Shown here piece by piece: positions 36,401 to 43,642 of a stretch of DNA of 46,039 nt (its first letter is position 1; each line of letters opens with the position of its first letter). The notes beneath the pieces were generated by a model that did not search any database, was not told where the DNA came from, and was given only the letters and a program-made list of their open reading frames with translations. A program made the position numbers and the translations under genes. Origin of the DNA: Moorena sp. SS36440bin_2 (GTDB taxonomy: Bacteria; Cyanobacteriota; Cyanobacteriia; Cyanobacteriales; Coleofasciculaceae); NCBI GenBank assembly GCA_011524395.1, contig WTKN01000133.1:1-46039 (forward strand). Reading direction: 5' to 3'.

Positions 36401-37192
36401 GGGTAAGTAGCCGACAGTTTTAGCTAAGGTTTCAGCATAGTCCAGTTCTTGAGCAGTTAAATCATTATTGAAACAAGCGGTTAATAACTCCAAGGATTCA
36501 TTGGGAGTCATCACGTCCAAATCATAGGGAATCGCACCTTCAACCTGGGCTTCTCTGGTAGTGACTAAAACTCGACAGCCATCCCCAGCCACTCGAAAAG
36601 GTTCAACATGGTCAGGATGCCAAACATCATCCACTATTAGTAACGCTTTTTTATCGGATAATAAGGTTTTTAATTGTAAAGAAGCGCTATCAATGTTAAT
36701 CGCTTTAAAGTCATAATCTCCTAATTGCTGTATCCAGCTACTTAGAATAGATAAGATATCAGGTTGCTGACCTAAGGTTCCCCAAAAAATTCCATCATTA
36801 AAATGGGATTGAACCTCCTCGTCATGGGCTAAGGCTGCAGCTAAGGTAGATTTCCCAATGCCTCCTAAGCCATAGATGGCACTAACCACTAAGGTGCCAG
36901 CTTGTGCTGTTTCTTGAGATAAAAGGATTTGTTTTAGTTGTTGGCTTACTTCCGGGCGTTCGACATAATACGGAGGTAGTGGGGGAGCTTGATTGAATCG
37001 AGTTTGGTTATTCACATTATCAATGTTGTAATTCTCAACAGTAGCTTGGTGGGATTCCAATGCTTTAGTAATCTCTTGAAGAATTGGCTCTAAATTAGGC
37101 AAAGCTTGAGCATCAACAGTAGTCACTAAAGGCTCCATACTTTGGGCAACTTCCGGATTTTGTTTCGCTGCTGCTTCTACTTCTAATACCAT
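33494..37192 (-). CDS. NB-ARC (STAND) ATPase with 19 tandem 31-32-residue helical repeats
   Basis: The protein has 1232 residues from the first usable ATG. The NB-ARC module spans ~80-400: Walker A GLGGIGKSTL, Walker B KALLIVDDVW, the sensor stretch GCRVLVTTRE, the YLPLALELAAA (GLPL-type) motif and YRLHDLLHDLARRL (MHD-like). After a helical linker there are 18 full and one partial repeats of 31-32 residues, consensus ALDSARGIGDE-xxRA-xAL-xALAPHLPEVL, near-identical in DNA (93-96 bp). They probably form an alpha-solenoid sensor. STAND proteins oligomerise on ligand binding, and several bacterial ones are antiphage, but no effector domain is visible here. The true N-terminus is decayed (see 37193-37438). 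The stop (AAATAG) sits in a heptamer array. Confidence 0.88.
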   Translation of the reverse strand: MVLEVEAAAKQNPEVAQSMEPLVTTVDAQALPNLEPILQEITKALESHQATVENYNIDNVNNQTRFNQAPPLPPYYVERPEVSQQLKQILLSQETAQAGTLVVSAIYGLGGIGKSTLAAALAHDEEVQSHFNDGIFWGTLGQQPDILSILSSWIQQLGDYDFKAINIDSASLQLKTLLSDKKALLIVDDVWHPDHVEPFRVAGDGCRVLVTTREAQVEGAIPYDLDVMTPNESLELLTACFNNDLTAQELDYAETLAKTVGYLPLALELAAAQVRDGISWQELLGELEDLIVGVEALDRLKAEEEPSDAKRKNYSLVASFNLSLKGLFDDDRLKKFAWLGILPEDISITETMATTLWDCNLVGAKDTLRYLRQKALLLPGLSTTPDTNYRLHDLLHDLARRLVQAELGLSITEAHQQLLERYQSKTDKGLWHTLPDDGYIYNHLIWHLEKAKKINEIHQLLKEETPAGDNGWYWQCERQGKTANFIKDVSRAWAIAADNFTENPTESISLQCRYALITTSLNSLAGNIPPKLMAALVKKEMWTPAQALAYVRQSKDSFGQAKGLEAISEYLPPSLLPEALDVARGIGDQYYRARALRALVPHLSEVLLAQALDSARGITEEFSRANALEALAPHLPERLLLQALEWARGISDEYWRADALISLAPHLPDLLPEALDSVRGISSESERGFALIRLAPHLPDLLPEALNCARGIGFEFQRANALIDLAPHLPEELLSQALDCARGIRDESHRARALGALAPHLPEVLLEALDSGRTLGDEFQQVNALGALAPQLPDLLLSQALDSARRISDQKHRANALIGLAPHLPEVLPEALDSARALGDKQDRANALIGLAPHLPEVLPEALDSARALGYEQDRVKAFIALAPHLSEVLLAQALGSVRAFGDESQRARAFIALAPHLSEVLLAQALESVRAFGDQSRRAKALITLAPHLSDVLPEALNCARGIRYEFHRADALIALAPHLPDVLLPQVLDCATALGNEENRARALGALAPHLPQGFLHQALDYATALGNEEHRARALGALAPHLSDVLLPQALDSARRILDEYYRARALGALAPHLPNVLLPQVLDCVRALGNEECRASALVALAPHLSDVLLPQALDCARGISDKLDRADALMGLASQFPEVLPEALDGIRGVDDEVYRAEVLKDLIKSFNTSSVYFYLWQKILDALTSLTRPYFLNNLPQLAPLIIKFGGVEALRETVAAVDDVSRWWK

Positions 37193-37438
37193 TTCGGCAT
37201 AATCAAGAGGTTGCTCTGGAGCTTTTGCGATTGGCCGTAGGCCACGCCAAAGGCGATTAGCCCGAAGGGCGTTGGCTAGCGATCGCAGTTACTGTATCTG
37301 GAGACTATTTTCTCAGGGATTCCACAAACTGGCCAGTATTGTTCCAGACAACTTGCCCGACATTTCCCCAGTTTTTTCTAAGGCTTTAGTGGCGACTACA
37401 GTAGCAATAGCGAAAACGGCAGCAGCTAATGGTTCCAT
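37193..37438 (-). pseudogene. Decayed N-terminal region of the NB-ARC gene
   Basis: ATG 37438 opens MEPLAAAVFAIATVVATKAL, then EKTGEMSGKLSGTIL, the usual start of this cyanobacterial NB-ARC family. The frame slips near 37365, giving ESLRK followed by TAG (probably from CAG, Gln). SPDTVTAIA follows, and then a 52-bp repeat inserted at the HIP1 site shifts the frame into IAKAPEQPLDYAEMVLEVE, which joins the long ORF. That is three lesions in ~200 bp. The long ORF can still be made from its internal ATG at 37192. Confidence 0.75.
37227..37286 (-). repeat. Palindrome-rich element inserted at a HIP1 site in the NB-ARC gene
   Basis: The plus strand reads GCGATTGGCC ... GGCTAGCGATCGC. Collapsing from GCGAT (37227) to CGC (37286) leaves GCGATCGC and the codons ACT GCG ATC GCA AAA, restoring T-A-I-A-K. 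The net insertion is 52 bp, not a multiple of three. The interior has GGCCGTAGGCC and GCCCGAAGGGC hairpins. Confidence 0.75.
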
Positions 37439-37524
37439 TGTTGAACGAGATTACTCACAATTTCAGTATACAGAGGTTTTCAATTCGGTCAGGTAAAAAT
37501 CTCTGGGTTTTAAGGAGTTATTTA

Positions 37525-37594
37525 GTAGGGTGGGCAGTGCCTACTAATGCGATCGCCAGCAGCTTTTATATATCTCAAGCACTGCCCACCCTAC
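37525..37594. repeat. 70-bp MITE-like element with perfect 16-bp terminal inverted repeats
   Basis: GTAGGGTGGGCAGTGC (37525-37540) and GCACTGCCCACCCTAC (37579-37594) flank a 38-bp centre that contains a HIP1 site (37550-37557). A half copy (GTAGGGTGGGCA) occurs at ~31478. Confidence 0.85.
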
Positions 37595-37643
37595 ATCAAT
37601 ATTTTTCTTATGTTCCCTGTTCCCAGATCCGCTGTTCCCTTTG

Positions 37644-37847
37644 CTATGGCATACATTCAACAGTAAAAGCAAAGATTGCTCGAATTGATTCTGGAGTTAG
37701 TGTTGGATAGCTTTCCAATATCTGTAACTCTGTCCAACCAGCAGCAAACAAGCCTAAAATAAACTCAACGGATAAACGAGTACCTTTAACTACTGGCTTA
37801 CCTAATAAAATGTTGGGATTGGAATGAATGTATTCTCTCCAATTCAT
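37644..37847 (-). CDS. DUF433 protein (VapB/antitoxin-like), apparently orphan
   Basis: The 67-residue protein carries the DUF433 core GKPVVKGTRLSVEFILGLFA, then ILESYPTLTPESIRAIFAF, a winged-HTH-like fold. Members are usually the antitoxin partner of a DUF5615 PIN-like toxin encoded just downstream. Here the next ~450 bases downstream hold the 70-bp MITE, heptamers and the decayed NB-ARC start, with no DUF5615 frame. It may be a solitary regulator or the survivor of a lost toxin-antitoxin pair. Confidence 0.8.
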   Translation of the reverse strand: MNWREYIHSNPNILLGKPVVKGTRLSVEFILGLFAAGWTELQILESYPTLTPESIRAIFAFTVECMP

Positions 37848-38111
37848 GATAATTATTTGTTTACTTAGATTTATGGTTAATCTAGTTTATAGCATTTATA
37901 GCAATCCGACGACTTCTGAGGTAAAAATTTTGGGTTTTAGGGAGAATGGAGCACGGAGCAGGGAGCAGGGAGCAGAAAATAAATAACAAAAACTATTACA
38001 AGTAATTTGCAATTACTATAAAAATAAAAACTTTATATGCTAACCAAAAATTAGTATAAATACTGCGATTTTTGGTATTTATAAATAAATGTAAAATTTT
38101 TTAATTACCCC

Positions 38112-38140
38112 TTGCAATTTTTATAGGAGTTATCTATACT
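38112..38140 (+). promoter_or_regulatory. Sigma-70-type promoter of a candidate small RNA
   Basis: TTGCAA (38112-38117), exactly 17 bases, then TATACT (38135-38140). The spacing is ideal and the -10 is one mismatch from consensus. It stands in a gene-free gap and is followed within 30 bases by a terminator-type hairpin. Confidence 0.55.
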
Positions 38141-38146
38141 ATAGAA

Positions 38147-38208
38147 AGTAAACACCGATACTAATAACCGCGCTGGTCATAGCCTTAATAAACACCAGCG
38201 CGGTTTTC
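38147..38208 (+). ncRNA. Candidate ~60-nt small RNA ending in a strong hairpin
   Basis: The start is inferred ~7 bases after the -10 box. A ~19-nt unstructured leader is followed by a perfect 12-bp stem AACCGCGCTGGT (38166-38177) / ACCAGCGCGGTT (38194-38205) with a 16-base loop and TTCCT after it. No ORF of any size lies between promoter and hairpin. It does not carry the CUCCUCAC-type motif expected of Yfr1, so no known family is assigned. Alternatively it is a terminator for the unseen end of some antisense transcript. Confidence 0.45.
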
Positions 38209-38500
38209 CTCCGACCTAAATAGGAGTTAGTTCCATAATGCCAAAAATATCACGATTATCAATCCCGGCTTTTCTATCAGCTTAAGCGCTACTTGAGGTG
38301 CGTGCGCGTTCAGCTATCAGCTATCAGCCATTAGCCATTAGCCATCAGCCTATGTGCTACTTGAGGTGCTATCAGCTTATGGGTTAGCTCACAGGCTGGA
38401 AGCCTGTGCCACGGTGCTTGAGCTACTTTTGAATCAAATAAGCTGACCACTGACTGCTGACCGCTGACCGCTTACATCACCACTATCGTTTTTTCCACTA
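38209..38500. repeat. Repeat block before the lipoprotein gene
   Basis: CAGCTAT, GCCATTA and GACCGCT heptamer runs are present, plus the inverted copy of the CACAGGCT-GGA-AGCCTGTG hairpin module (38390-38408) shared with 11888-11906. The part of the gap before the small RNA (37848-38111) holds a TGAGGTA/GGGAGCA half repeat at 37909-37975 and AT-rich DNA. No protein gene is present. Confidence 0.75.
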
Positions 38501-38977
38501 ATGTTGACTGAACAGTTAAAACAAATTTTGTGGATTGGAACCCTAGTCAGTACCTTGTATATGGCGAGTTGTACTGCTGATGGAGATAGCAATAATTCTT
38601 CTGTTTCCCCTAACTCCCCAATTACATCTGAAATGACATCTGATAACTTAAAGGAATCAAAACCACAACAAATCCAGGGAAAATTAATTTATGAAGCTAT
38701 TCCTCCCGTTAGGTCAGTTAGAGCCTATCGGGGAGATCAGTTTTTTCTAATTACTAATCCCCAAAATCCCCGTCGGTTACTACTGCGTGCTTCTGAAAAC
38801 GTTTCCGATCAGCAATTACAATCCTTTCATAACCAACAAGTTGAGATAACAGCCGTATATCGTGACGGCACCCGTCCTTCCCCTGAAGAAACCCCTTGTC
38901 CCCTAGATGTAGATGGTCAATGTATGCCCCAAGGTGATGGCTATCACGTTTTATCTATAGTAACTGTGGAAAAATGA
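38501..38977 (+). CDS. Hypothetical lipoprotein
   Basis: The protein has 158 residues. The N-terminus MLTEQLKQILWIGTLVSTLY ends in a lipobox MASC at ~23, followed by a Ser/Asn-rich linker (DGDSNNSSVSPNSP). The mature domain (KLIYEAIPPVRSVRAYRGDQ, QVEITAVYRDGTRPSPEETP, two Cys in CPLDVDGQC) looks like a small beta-barrel of unknown family. It probably sits on the membrane surface. The gene stands alone. A CTTGCCT heptamer run follows at 39045-39095. Confidence 0.65.
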   Translation: MLTEQLKQILWIGTLVSTLYMASCTADGDSNNSSVSPNSPITSEMTSDNLKESKPQQIQGKLIYEAIPPVRSVRAYRGDQFFLITNPQNPRRLLLRASENVSDQQLQSFHNQQVEITAVYRDGTRPSPEETPCPLDVDGQCMPQGDGYHVLSIVTVEK

Positions 38978-39238
38978 GATGGCGCAGATTTTTAGTAAAG
39001 CTAATTATAGCCTTTGGATCTCGGTTGTAAAAACAATTATTGCTAGCTTGCCTCTTGCCTTTTGCCTCTTGCCTCTTGCCTCTTGCCTTTTGCCTTGCCC
39101 GTAGCGCTATATAAAATCCCACCAAGCCCTCAAATCCCTCTAAAGACTCAGGTCATATATTGCTTTAACTAGAGAAAATAAAATATAATGGTTGTTTTAT
39201 CAAAAACTGCCATAGTCTAGAACAGGAGTCTACTACCG

Positions 39239-42200
39239 GTGGTTATAGAAATCCCCAAAAGCACTTACGAAGCTAAAACTCAGGAAATTGCCAGAGAACT
39301 TCTAGCCGCAACTCGGGAGAAAGGTTCCTTGCTTGCCCAAATGCGAGACCAAATGCGTTGGGATGATAAATTACTAGCCTGGGCAATGAGTAATCCAGGA
39401 CTACGGGTGCAGCTATTTCGCTTCATCGATACCCTACCGGCACTGCGTAGCCAAACGGAAGTTGCTCGTCACTTTCAAGAATACCTAGGTGATCAGTCAG
39501 TAGAACTGCCTGCTGCCCTGAAGGGAATGCTTAATTTCACCAATCCTGACTCCATACCAGGACAACTGGCAGCTAAAACCATATCTGCTGCTGTAGCCAC
39601 CCTAGCCCAAAAGTATATTGCTGGGGAAAATATCAACCAGGCTCTTAAAACCATTAAACGCCTGCGAAACCAGAAGATGGCATTTACCCTAGATTTATTG
39701 GGGGAAGCCGTAATTACAGAAGTAGAGGCTCAGTCTTACCTAGACCGCTATCTACAACTGATTGAACAACTCACTGAGGCAGCCAAACAGTGGTCTAAGG
39801 TAGAGGAAATTGACGTTGCTGATGGTCAATCCTTGCCATTAGTCCAAGTATCGGTTAAACTGACAGCATTCTACTCTCAATTTGATTCTCTTGATCCTCA
39901 GGGTAGTCAAGAACGGGTGTGCGATCGCATCCGCAAATTGCTCCGCCGTGCCAAAGAATTGGGAGCGGCGGTTCATTTTGATATGGAGCAGTATGAGTAC
40001 AAAGACATTACTTTCTCCATACTCAAAGACTTGTTAATGGAAGAAGAGTTTCGCTCACGCACCGATATCGGTGTTACCATGCAAGCCTATCTGCGAGACT
40101 CGGAACAAGATTGTCAAGACTTGATTGCCTGGGCAAAACAGCGGGGTAATCCAGTAACGGTACGCTTGGTCAAAGGAGCCTATTGGGACCAAGAGACCAT
40201 AACAGCACTGCAAAACCATTGGCCCCAACCAGTATATAACCAGAAAGCCGCCACAGATGCTAATTTTGAGCGTATCACCAAGCTGCTGCTAGAAAACTAC
40301 GAGTATGTCTATAGCGCTATCGGTTCCCATAACGTGCGCTCCCAAGCTTATGCGATCGCAATCGCTGAAAATCTCAATATCCCCCGTCGCTGCTTTGAGA
40401 TGCAAGTCCTCTATGGCATGGGAGACCAACTAGCCAAAGCCTTAGTCAATCACGGTCATCGGGTCAGGGTTTATGCACCCTATGGAGAGCTCCTGCCAGG
40501 AATGGCTTACCTGATTAGGCGGCTATTGGAAAATACCGCAAATAGTTCCTTCCTACGACAAAGCTTAGAAGATAGACCCGTAGAGGAATTGATTGCACCA
40601 CCACAACAGTTACAAGTTGGCCAGTTGAAGGTTGAAAGTTCACAACAGTCTTCTAATCTACCCGAAGGCAATGGCAAAGGCGAACAACCAAATAACCTAT
40701 TCACCAATGCTGCCAATACAGACTATGCTCAGCTAGACGCCAGAGAAAAAGCCACACAAGCCTTACTTACCGTTCGCCAACAACTGGGTAAGACCTATTT
40801 ACCCTTAATCAATGGGGAATATCAGTCTACAACAGACACAGTAGATTCGGTTAATCCCTCTAACCCTAGTCAAGTGATCGGGAAAATTGGATTAATTTCT
40901 GTAGAACAAGCAGAATTAGCGATCGCAAAAGCTAAAGCAGTATTTCCCAGTTGGCGACGTACACCTGCAAGGGAACGTGCTGGTATTTTACGTAAAGCAG
41001 GAGATTTGATGGAACAACGCCGTGCTGAATTATCAGCATGGGTCTGTCTGGAAGTTGGGAAACCATTACGAGAAGCCGATGGAGAAGTCACCGAAGCCAT
41101 TGACTTCTGTTATTACTACGCATCAGAGATGGAACGGCTCAGCGATGGATATAACTACGACATTGCTGGAGAAACCAATCGCTATGTCTATCAACCCCGA
41201 GGTATTGCCCTAGTAATTTCTCCCTGGAACTTCCCCATGGCTATTACTACAGGCATGACTGTAGCAGCCCTAGTGGCAGGAAATTGTACGCTACTCAAAC
41301 CCGCAGCAAATTCCTCAGTGATTGCGGCAAAAATAGCTGAAATTTTAGTAGAAGCCGGGATACCCAAAGGAGTATTTCAATTCGTTCCAGGCAAAGGCTC
41401 AACCGTCGGTGCCCATATGGTCAAGCATCCCGATATCCATCTAATTGCCTTTACCGGTTCCCAAGAAGTCGGTTGTCGTATCTACGCCGATGCCGCCATG
41501 GTGCAACCAGGTCAAAAACATCTCAAGCGAGTCATTGCTGAGATGGGAGGTAAGAATGGAATTATCGTAGATGAAAGTGCTGACCTCGACCAAGCCGTAG
41601 CTGGAGTCGTCAAGTCAGCATTTGGCTACAGTGGTCAGAAGTGTTCCGCTTGCTCCCGAGTAATTGTGTTGGAGGCAGTGTATGAGAGCTTCCTAAAACG
41701 GTTAGTCGAAGCAACGCGATCGCTTAACATTGGGCCAGCAGAAGCACCCAGTACCCAGGTCGGTCCAGTCATAGATGCTACTTCACGCGATCGCATTCGG
41801 GAGTACGTTGAAAAAGGACGTCAGGAAGCTAAGGTAGCATTAGAAATGCCAGCACCTGACACCGGATACTTTATTGGTCCAGTGATCTTTAAGGATATTT
41901 CTCCCAACGCCACCATTGCCCAAGAAGAAATCTTTGGTCCAGTAGTAGCGGTAATGGCCGCAAAGAATTTCCAAGAAGCCCTTGATATAGCCAACAGTAC
42001 CAACTATGCCCTCACCGGAGGCTTATATTCTCGTACTCCATCCCATATAGAACAAGCCTCAGCCGAGCTTGAGGTCGGTAATCTATATATCAACCGTAAT
42101 ATTACCGGTGCCATTGTATCACGGCAACCGTTTGGTGGGTTCAAGATGTCTGGAGTAGGGTCAAGAGCAGGAGGTCCCGATTATCTAGTACAATTCCTCG

Positions 42201-42265
42201 AACCCCGTACTATTACTGAAAATATTCAAAGACAAGGCTTTGCACCCATTGAAGGCATGGAATAG
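39239..42265 (+). CDS. putA: Bifunctional proline dehydrogenase / P5C dehydrogenase PutA
   Basis: The protein has 1008 residues from GTG 39239, chosen because AGGAG lies ~10 bases upstream and no ATG fits. The N-terminal half is the FAD proline dehydrogenase barrel (VSVKLTAFYSQFD, VRLVKGAYWDQE, EMQVLYGMGDQLAKAL, YGELLPGMAYLIRRLLENTA). After a low-complexity linker (~455-500) comes the aldehyde dehydrogenase half with PWNFPMAITTGM, the general-base Glu in IAEMGGKNG and the catalytic Cys in YSGQKCSACSR. Together they oxidise proline to glutamate with substrate channelling. No DNA-binding RHH domain is present, so it is not a self-repressing PutA. Five HIP1 sites are present. Confidence 0.95.
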   Translation: MVIEIPKSTYEAKTQEIARELLAATREKGSLLAQMRDQMRWDDKLLAWAMSNPGLRVQLFRFIDTLPALRSQTEVARHFQEYLGDQSVELPAALKGMLNFTNPDSIPGQLAAKTISAAVATLAQKYIAGENINQALKTIKRLRNQKMAFTLDLLGEAVITEVEAQSYLDRYLQLIEQLTEAAKQWSKVEEIDVADGQSLPLVQVSVKLTAFYSQFDSLDPQGSQERVCDRIRKLLRRAKELGAAVHFDMEQYEYKDITFSILKDLLMEEEFRSRTDIGVTMQAYLRDSEQDCQDLIAWAKQRGNPVTVRLVKGAYWDQETITALQNHWPQPVYNQKAATDANFERITKLLLENYEYVYSAIGSHNVRSQAYAIAIAENLNIPRRCFEMQVLYGMGDQLAKALVNHGHRVRVYAPYGELLPGMAYLIRRLLENTANSSFLRQSLEDRPVEELIAPPQQLQVGQLKVESSQQSSNLPEGNGKGEQPNNLFTNAANTDYAQLDAREKATQALLTVRQQLGKTYLPLINGEYQSTTDTVDSVNPSNPSQVIGKIGLISVEQAELAIAKAKAVFPSWRRTPARERAGILRKAGDLMEQRRAELSAWVCLEVGKPLREADGEVTEAIDFCYYYASEMERLSDGYNYDIAGETNRYVYQPRGIALVISPWNFPMAITTGMTVAALVAGNCTLLKPAANSSVIAAKIAEILVEAGIPKGVFQFVPGKGSTVGAHMVKHPDIHLIAFTGSQEVGCRIYADAAMVQPGQKHLKRVIAEMGGKNGIIVDESADLDQAVAGVVKSAFGYSGQKCSACSRVIVLEAVYESFLKRLVEATRSLNIGPAEAPSTQVGPVIDATSRDRIREYVEKGRQEAKVALEMPAPDTGYFIGPVIFKDISPNATIAQEEIFGPVVAVMAAKNFQEALDIANSTNYALTGGLYSRTPSHIEQASAELEVGNLYINRNITGAIVSRQPFGGFKMSGVGSRAGGPDYLVQFLEPRTITENIQRQGFAPIEGME

Positions 42266-42479
42266 TTTTTAGGTAAGCTTATGGGCTACGCCCACGCTGC
42301 GCGAACAGCTATTAGCTATCAGCCTTCAGCTGAATGCTGAAGGCATGGAATAGTTTCTAGGTAAGCGAACAGCGATCAGCTACCAGCTATCAGCCATAGG
42401 CCAACGGCTGACAGCTGACAGCTGACAGCTGTTCGCTGTTCGCGTAGCGTGCCCATAGGGCATATGCTTACTTATAAAC
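42266..42479. repeat. Repeat block between putA and the DUF4278 gene
   Basis: Two copies of GGCATGGAATAGTTTxTAGG (one is the putA end, one at ~42340) bracket CAGCTAT/GCTGAAG runs. Then come GACAGCT heptamers, GTTCGCGTAGCGTGCCC and GGCATATGCTTAC. The duplication of the putA stop region shows a local repeat-mediated event. Confidence 0.75.
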
Positions 42480-43295
42480 TTAGTAGGAAATTCCTCGATA
42501 TCGCTTTTTAGACTTTTTTCTAACAAACCCTTGATCATCGGTCGTTAACTCGGATTCCGGTAACTGGATTAAAATAGTTTCCACTTCATAGGAAATCCCT
42601 CGATATTTTTTTTTAGACAGCCGTTTAATAGATTGCTCAGTAATTTGCTGACACCTAGGATGCAGGTGGAACTCAGAGTCCGGAATCTCTTGCTCCTGAT
42701 TGAGATTACCAGTAGATACTTTTGGAGTTGCCACAGACTCAGATTCCGGTGGATTGTACCAGTAACCAGCTTCTTCTTCGCGCAGCGTGCCCGTAGCGCA
42801 AGTGATGATTGGAGTTTCTGAAGATGTTTCAGATTTTGACAGTGAATCAGGTTTACCTGATACAGGGAGTTGGTTATGATTTGTGCTTGGTTCACCATCA
42901 AGACTGTCATAAACTCTCCCTTCCGGTTGGGGGCTATTGATTGGTGAAGCAGAAGCTTCATCGATTAAACTCACCCCTTTTTGCTCAATCCAAACTGTCA
43001 GATAATGGGGATGTTTTAAAATTAAACACAGAGGCCGAGATTCCTCAGAGACTTCGCAACAACAAAACTTGACGGCTTTTTCATAAGCATTTATGGGAAG
43101 ATCAAAACCTCTAGTGAATTGTTTATTTTGGAAAATAATTGTAGATTCATCCACCCACTGAATCTCTTCTTGATGCAATACCGAGTGGGGGTTCCCCCCA
43201 AGACCGCACCGGTAGTCGCTCATGGCGGTTCCCCCCAAGACCGCGCTACCTCGCTGCATCGCTTCATTACTCTTTTCTTGATCAATTATTAACAT
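42480..43295 (-). CDS. DUF4278-containing protein with repeat-derived N-terminus
   Basis: The 271-residue frame falls into distinct parts. Residues ~13-40 (MQRGSAVLGGTAMSDYRCG and on) are translation of a dispersed repeat that recurs at 43834-43908. The middle (QWVDESTIIFQNKQFTRG, KAVKFCCCEVSEESRPLCL) looks genuine. Residues ~165-172 (ITCATGTLREEE) come from a GCGCTACGGGCACGCTGCGC repeat, also in frame. The C-terminus has two KKYRGISYE / KKRYRGISY motifs typical of DUF4278, the second cut short by the stop. The function is unknown. The true start may have been replaced by the repeat, so ATG 43295 is uncertain. Confidence 0.6.
   Translation of the reverse strand: MLIIDQEKSNEAMQRGSAVLGGTAMSDYRCGLGGNPHSVLHQEEIQWVDESTIIFQNKQFTRGFDLPINAYEKAVKFCCCEVSEESRPLCLILKHPHYLTVWIEQKGVSLIDEASASPINSPQPEGRVYDSLDGEPSTNHNQLPVSGKPDSLSKSETSSETPIITCATGTLREEEAGYWYNPPESESVATPKVSTGNLNQEQEIPDSEFHLHPRCQQITEQSIKRLSKKKYRGISYEVETILIQLPESELTTDDQGFVRKKSKKRYRGISY
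43181..43264 (-). repeat. GCGGTCTTGGGGG repeat module, copy 1 (coding, inside DUF4278 gene)
   Basis: The minus strand reads AAGCGATGCAGCGAGGTAGC, then GCGGTCTTGGGGGGAACC, GCCATGAGCGACTACCGG, TGCGGTCTTGGGGGGAAC. It contains two direct GCGGTCTTGGGGG blocks. Copy 2 is at 43834-43908 on the plus strand, differing by GGGTT for GGGGAA. Confidence 0.85.
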
Positions 43296-43642
43296 TTGGG
43301 TAGTTTACCCCCTATTTAATCTAAAATATTAAAATAGTTGGTGAGATTGTGGCAATTTTGCTCTCGAAGTGTCAACGGAAAAATGTAGCCAATTGCGTCG
43401 CAGATTTGGCTACATCCTTGAGCAATCTACTTAAAATTTATCTCATTAATACTGGAATTTTGGGCATTAAGCTGGAGTCTTGCCCAGTAAATTAACGGTT
43501 TCAGGGCTATGTAGGTTAAGAAAAAGTAGTTAGAATGGATTAAATAAATAAAAACGCACTAACATAAATAAAGTTAATTGTCTACCATAAAATGTAGCTA
43601 GTTTGACAATTAACCCAACCTTCCTTGTCTCCCCTGTCAGCC
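43296..43642. other. Gap with two perfect 10-bp stem hairpins, no gene
   Basis: ATGTAGCCAA (43383-43392) / TTGGCTACAT (43406-43415), and GTTAATTGTC (43573-43582) / GACAATTAAC (43605-43614). Both contain or flank ATGTAGC. Neither is followed by a T run. No protein-like frame is seen. Confidence 0.55.

Noticed and set aside
38147-38208. Assignment of the small RNA to Yfr1
   Set aside because: The conserved CUCCUCAC-type motif of Yfr1 is not present in the leader.
39239-42265. Functional link between putA and the proline-type NRPS module
   Set aside because: The genes are 34 kb apart with unrelated genes between. putA is a common catabolic gene with many HIP1 sites.
42569-42961. 130-codon minus frame inside the DUF4278 gene
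   Set aside because: It is a shadow frame, and the DUF4278 motifs are in the longer frame.
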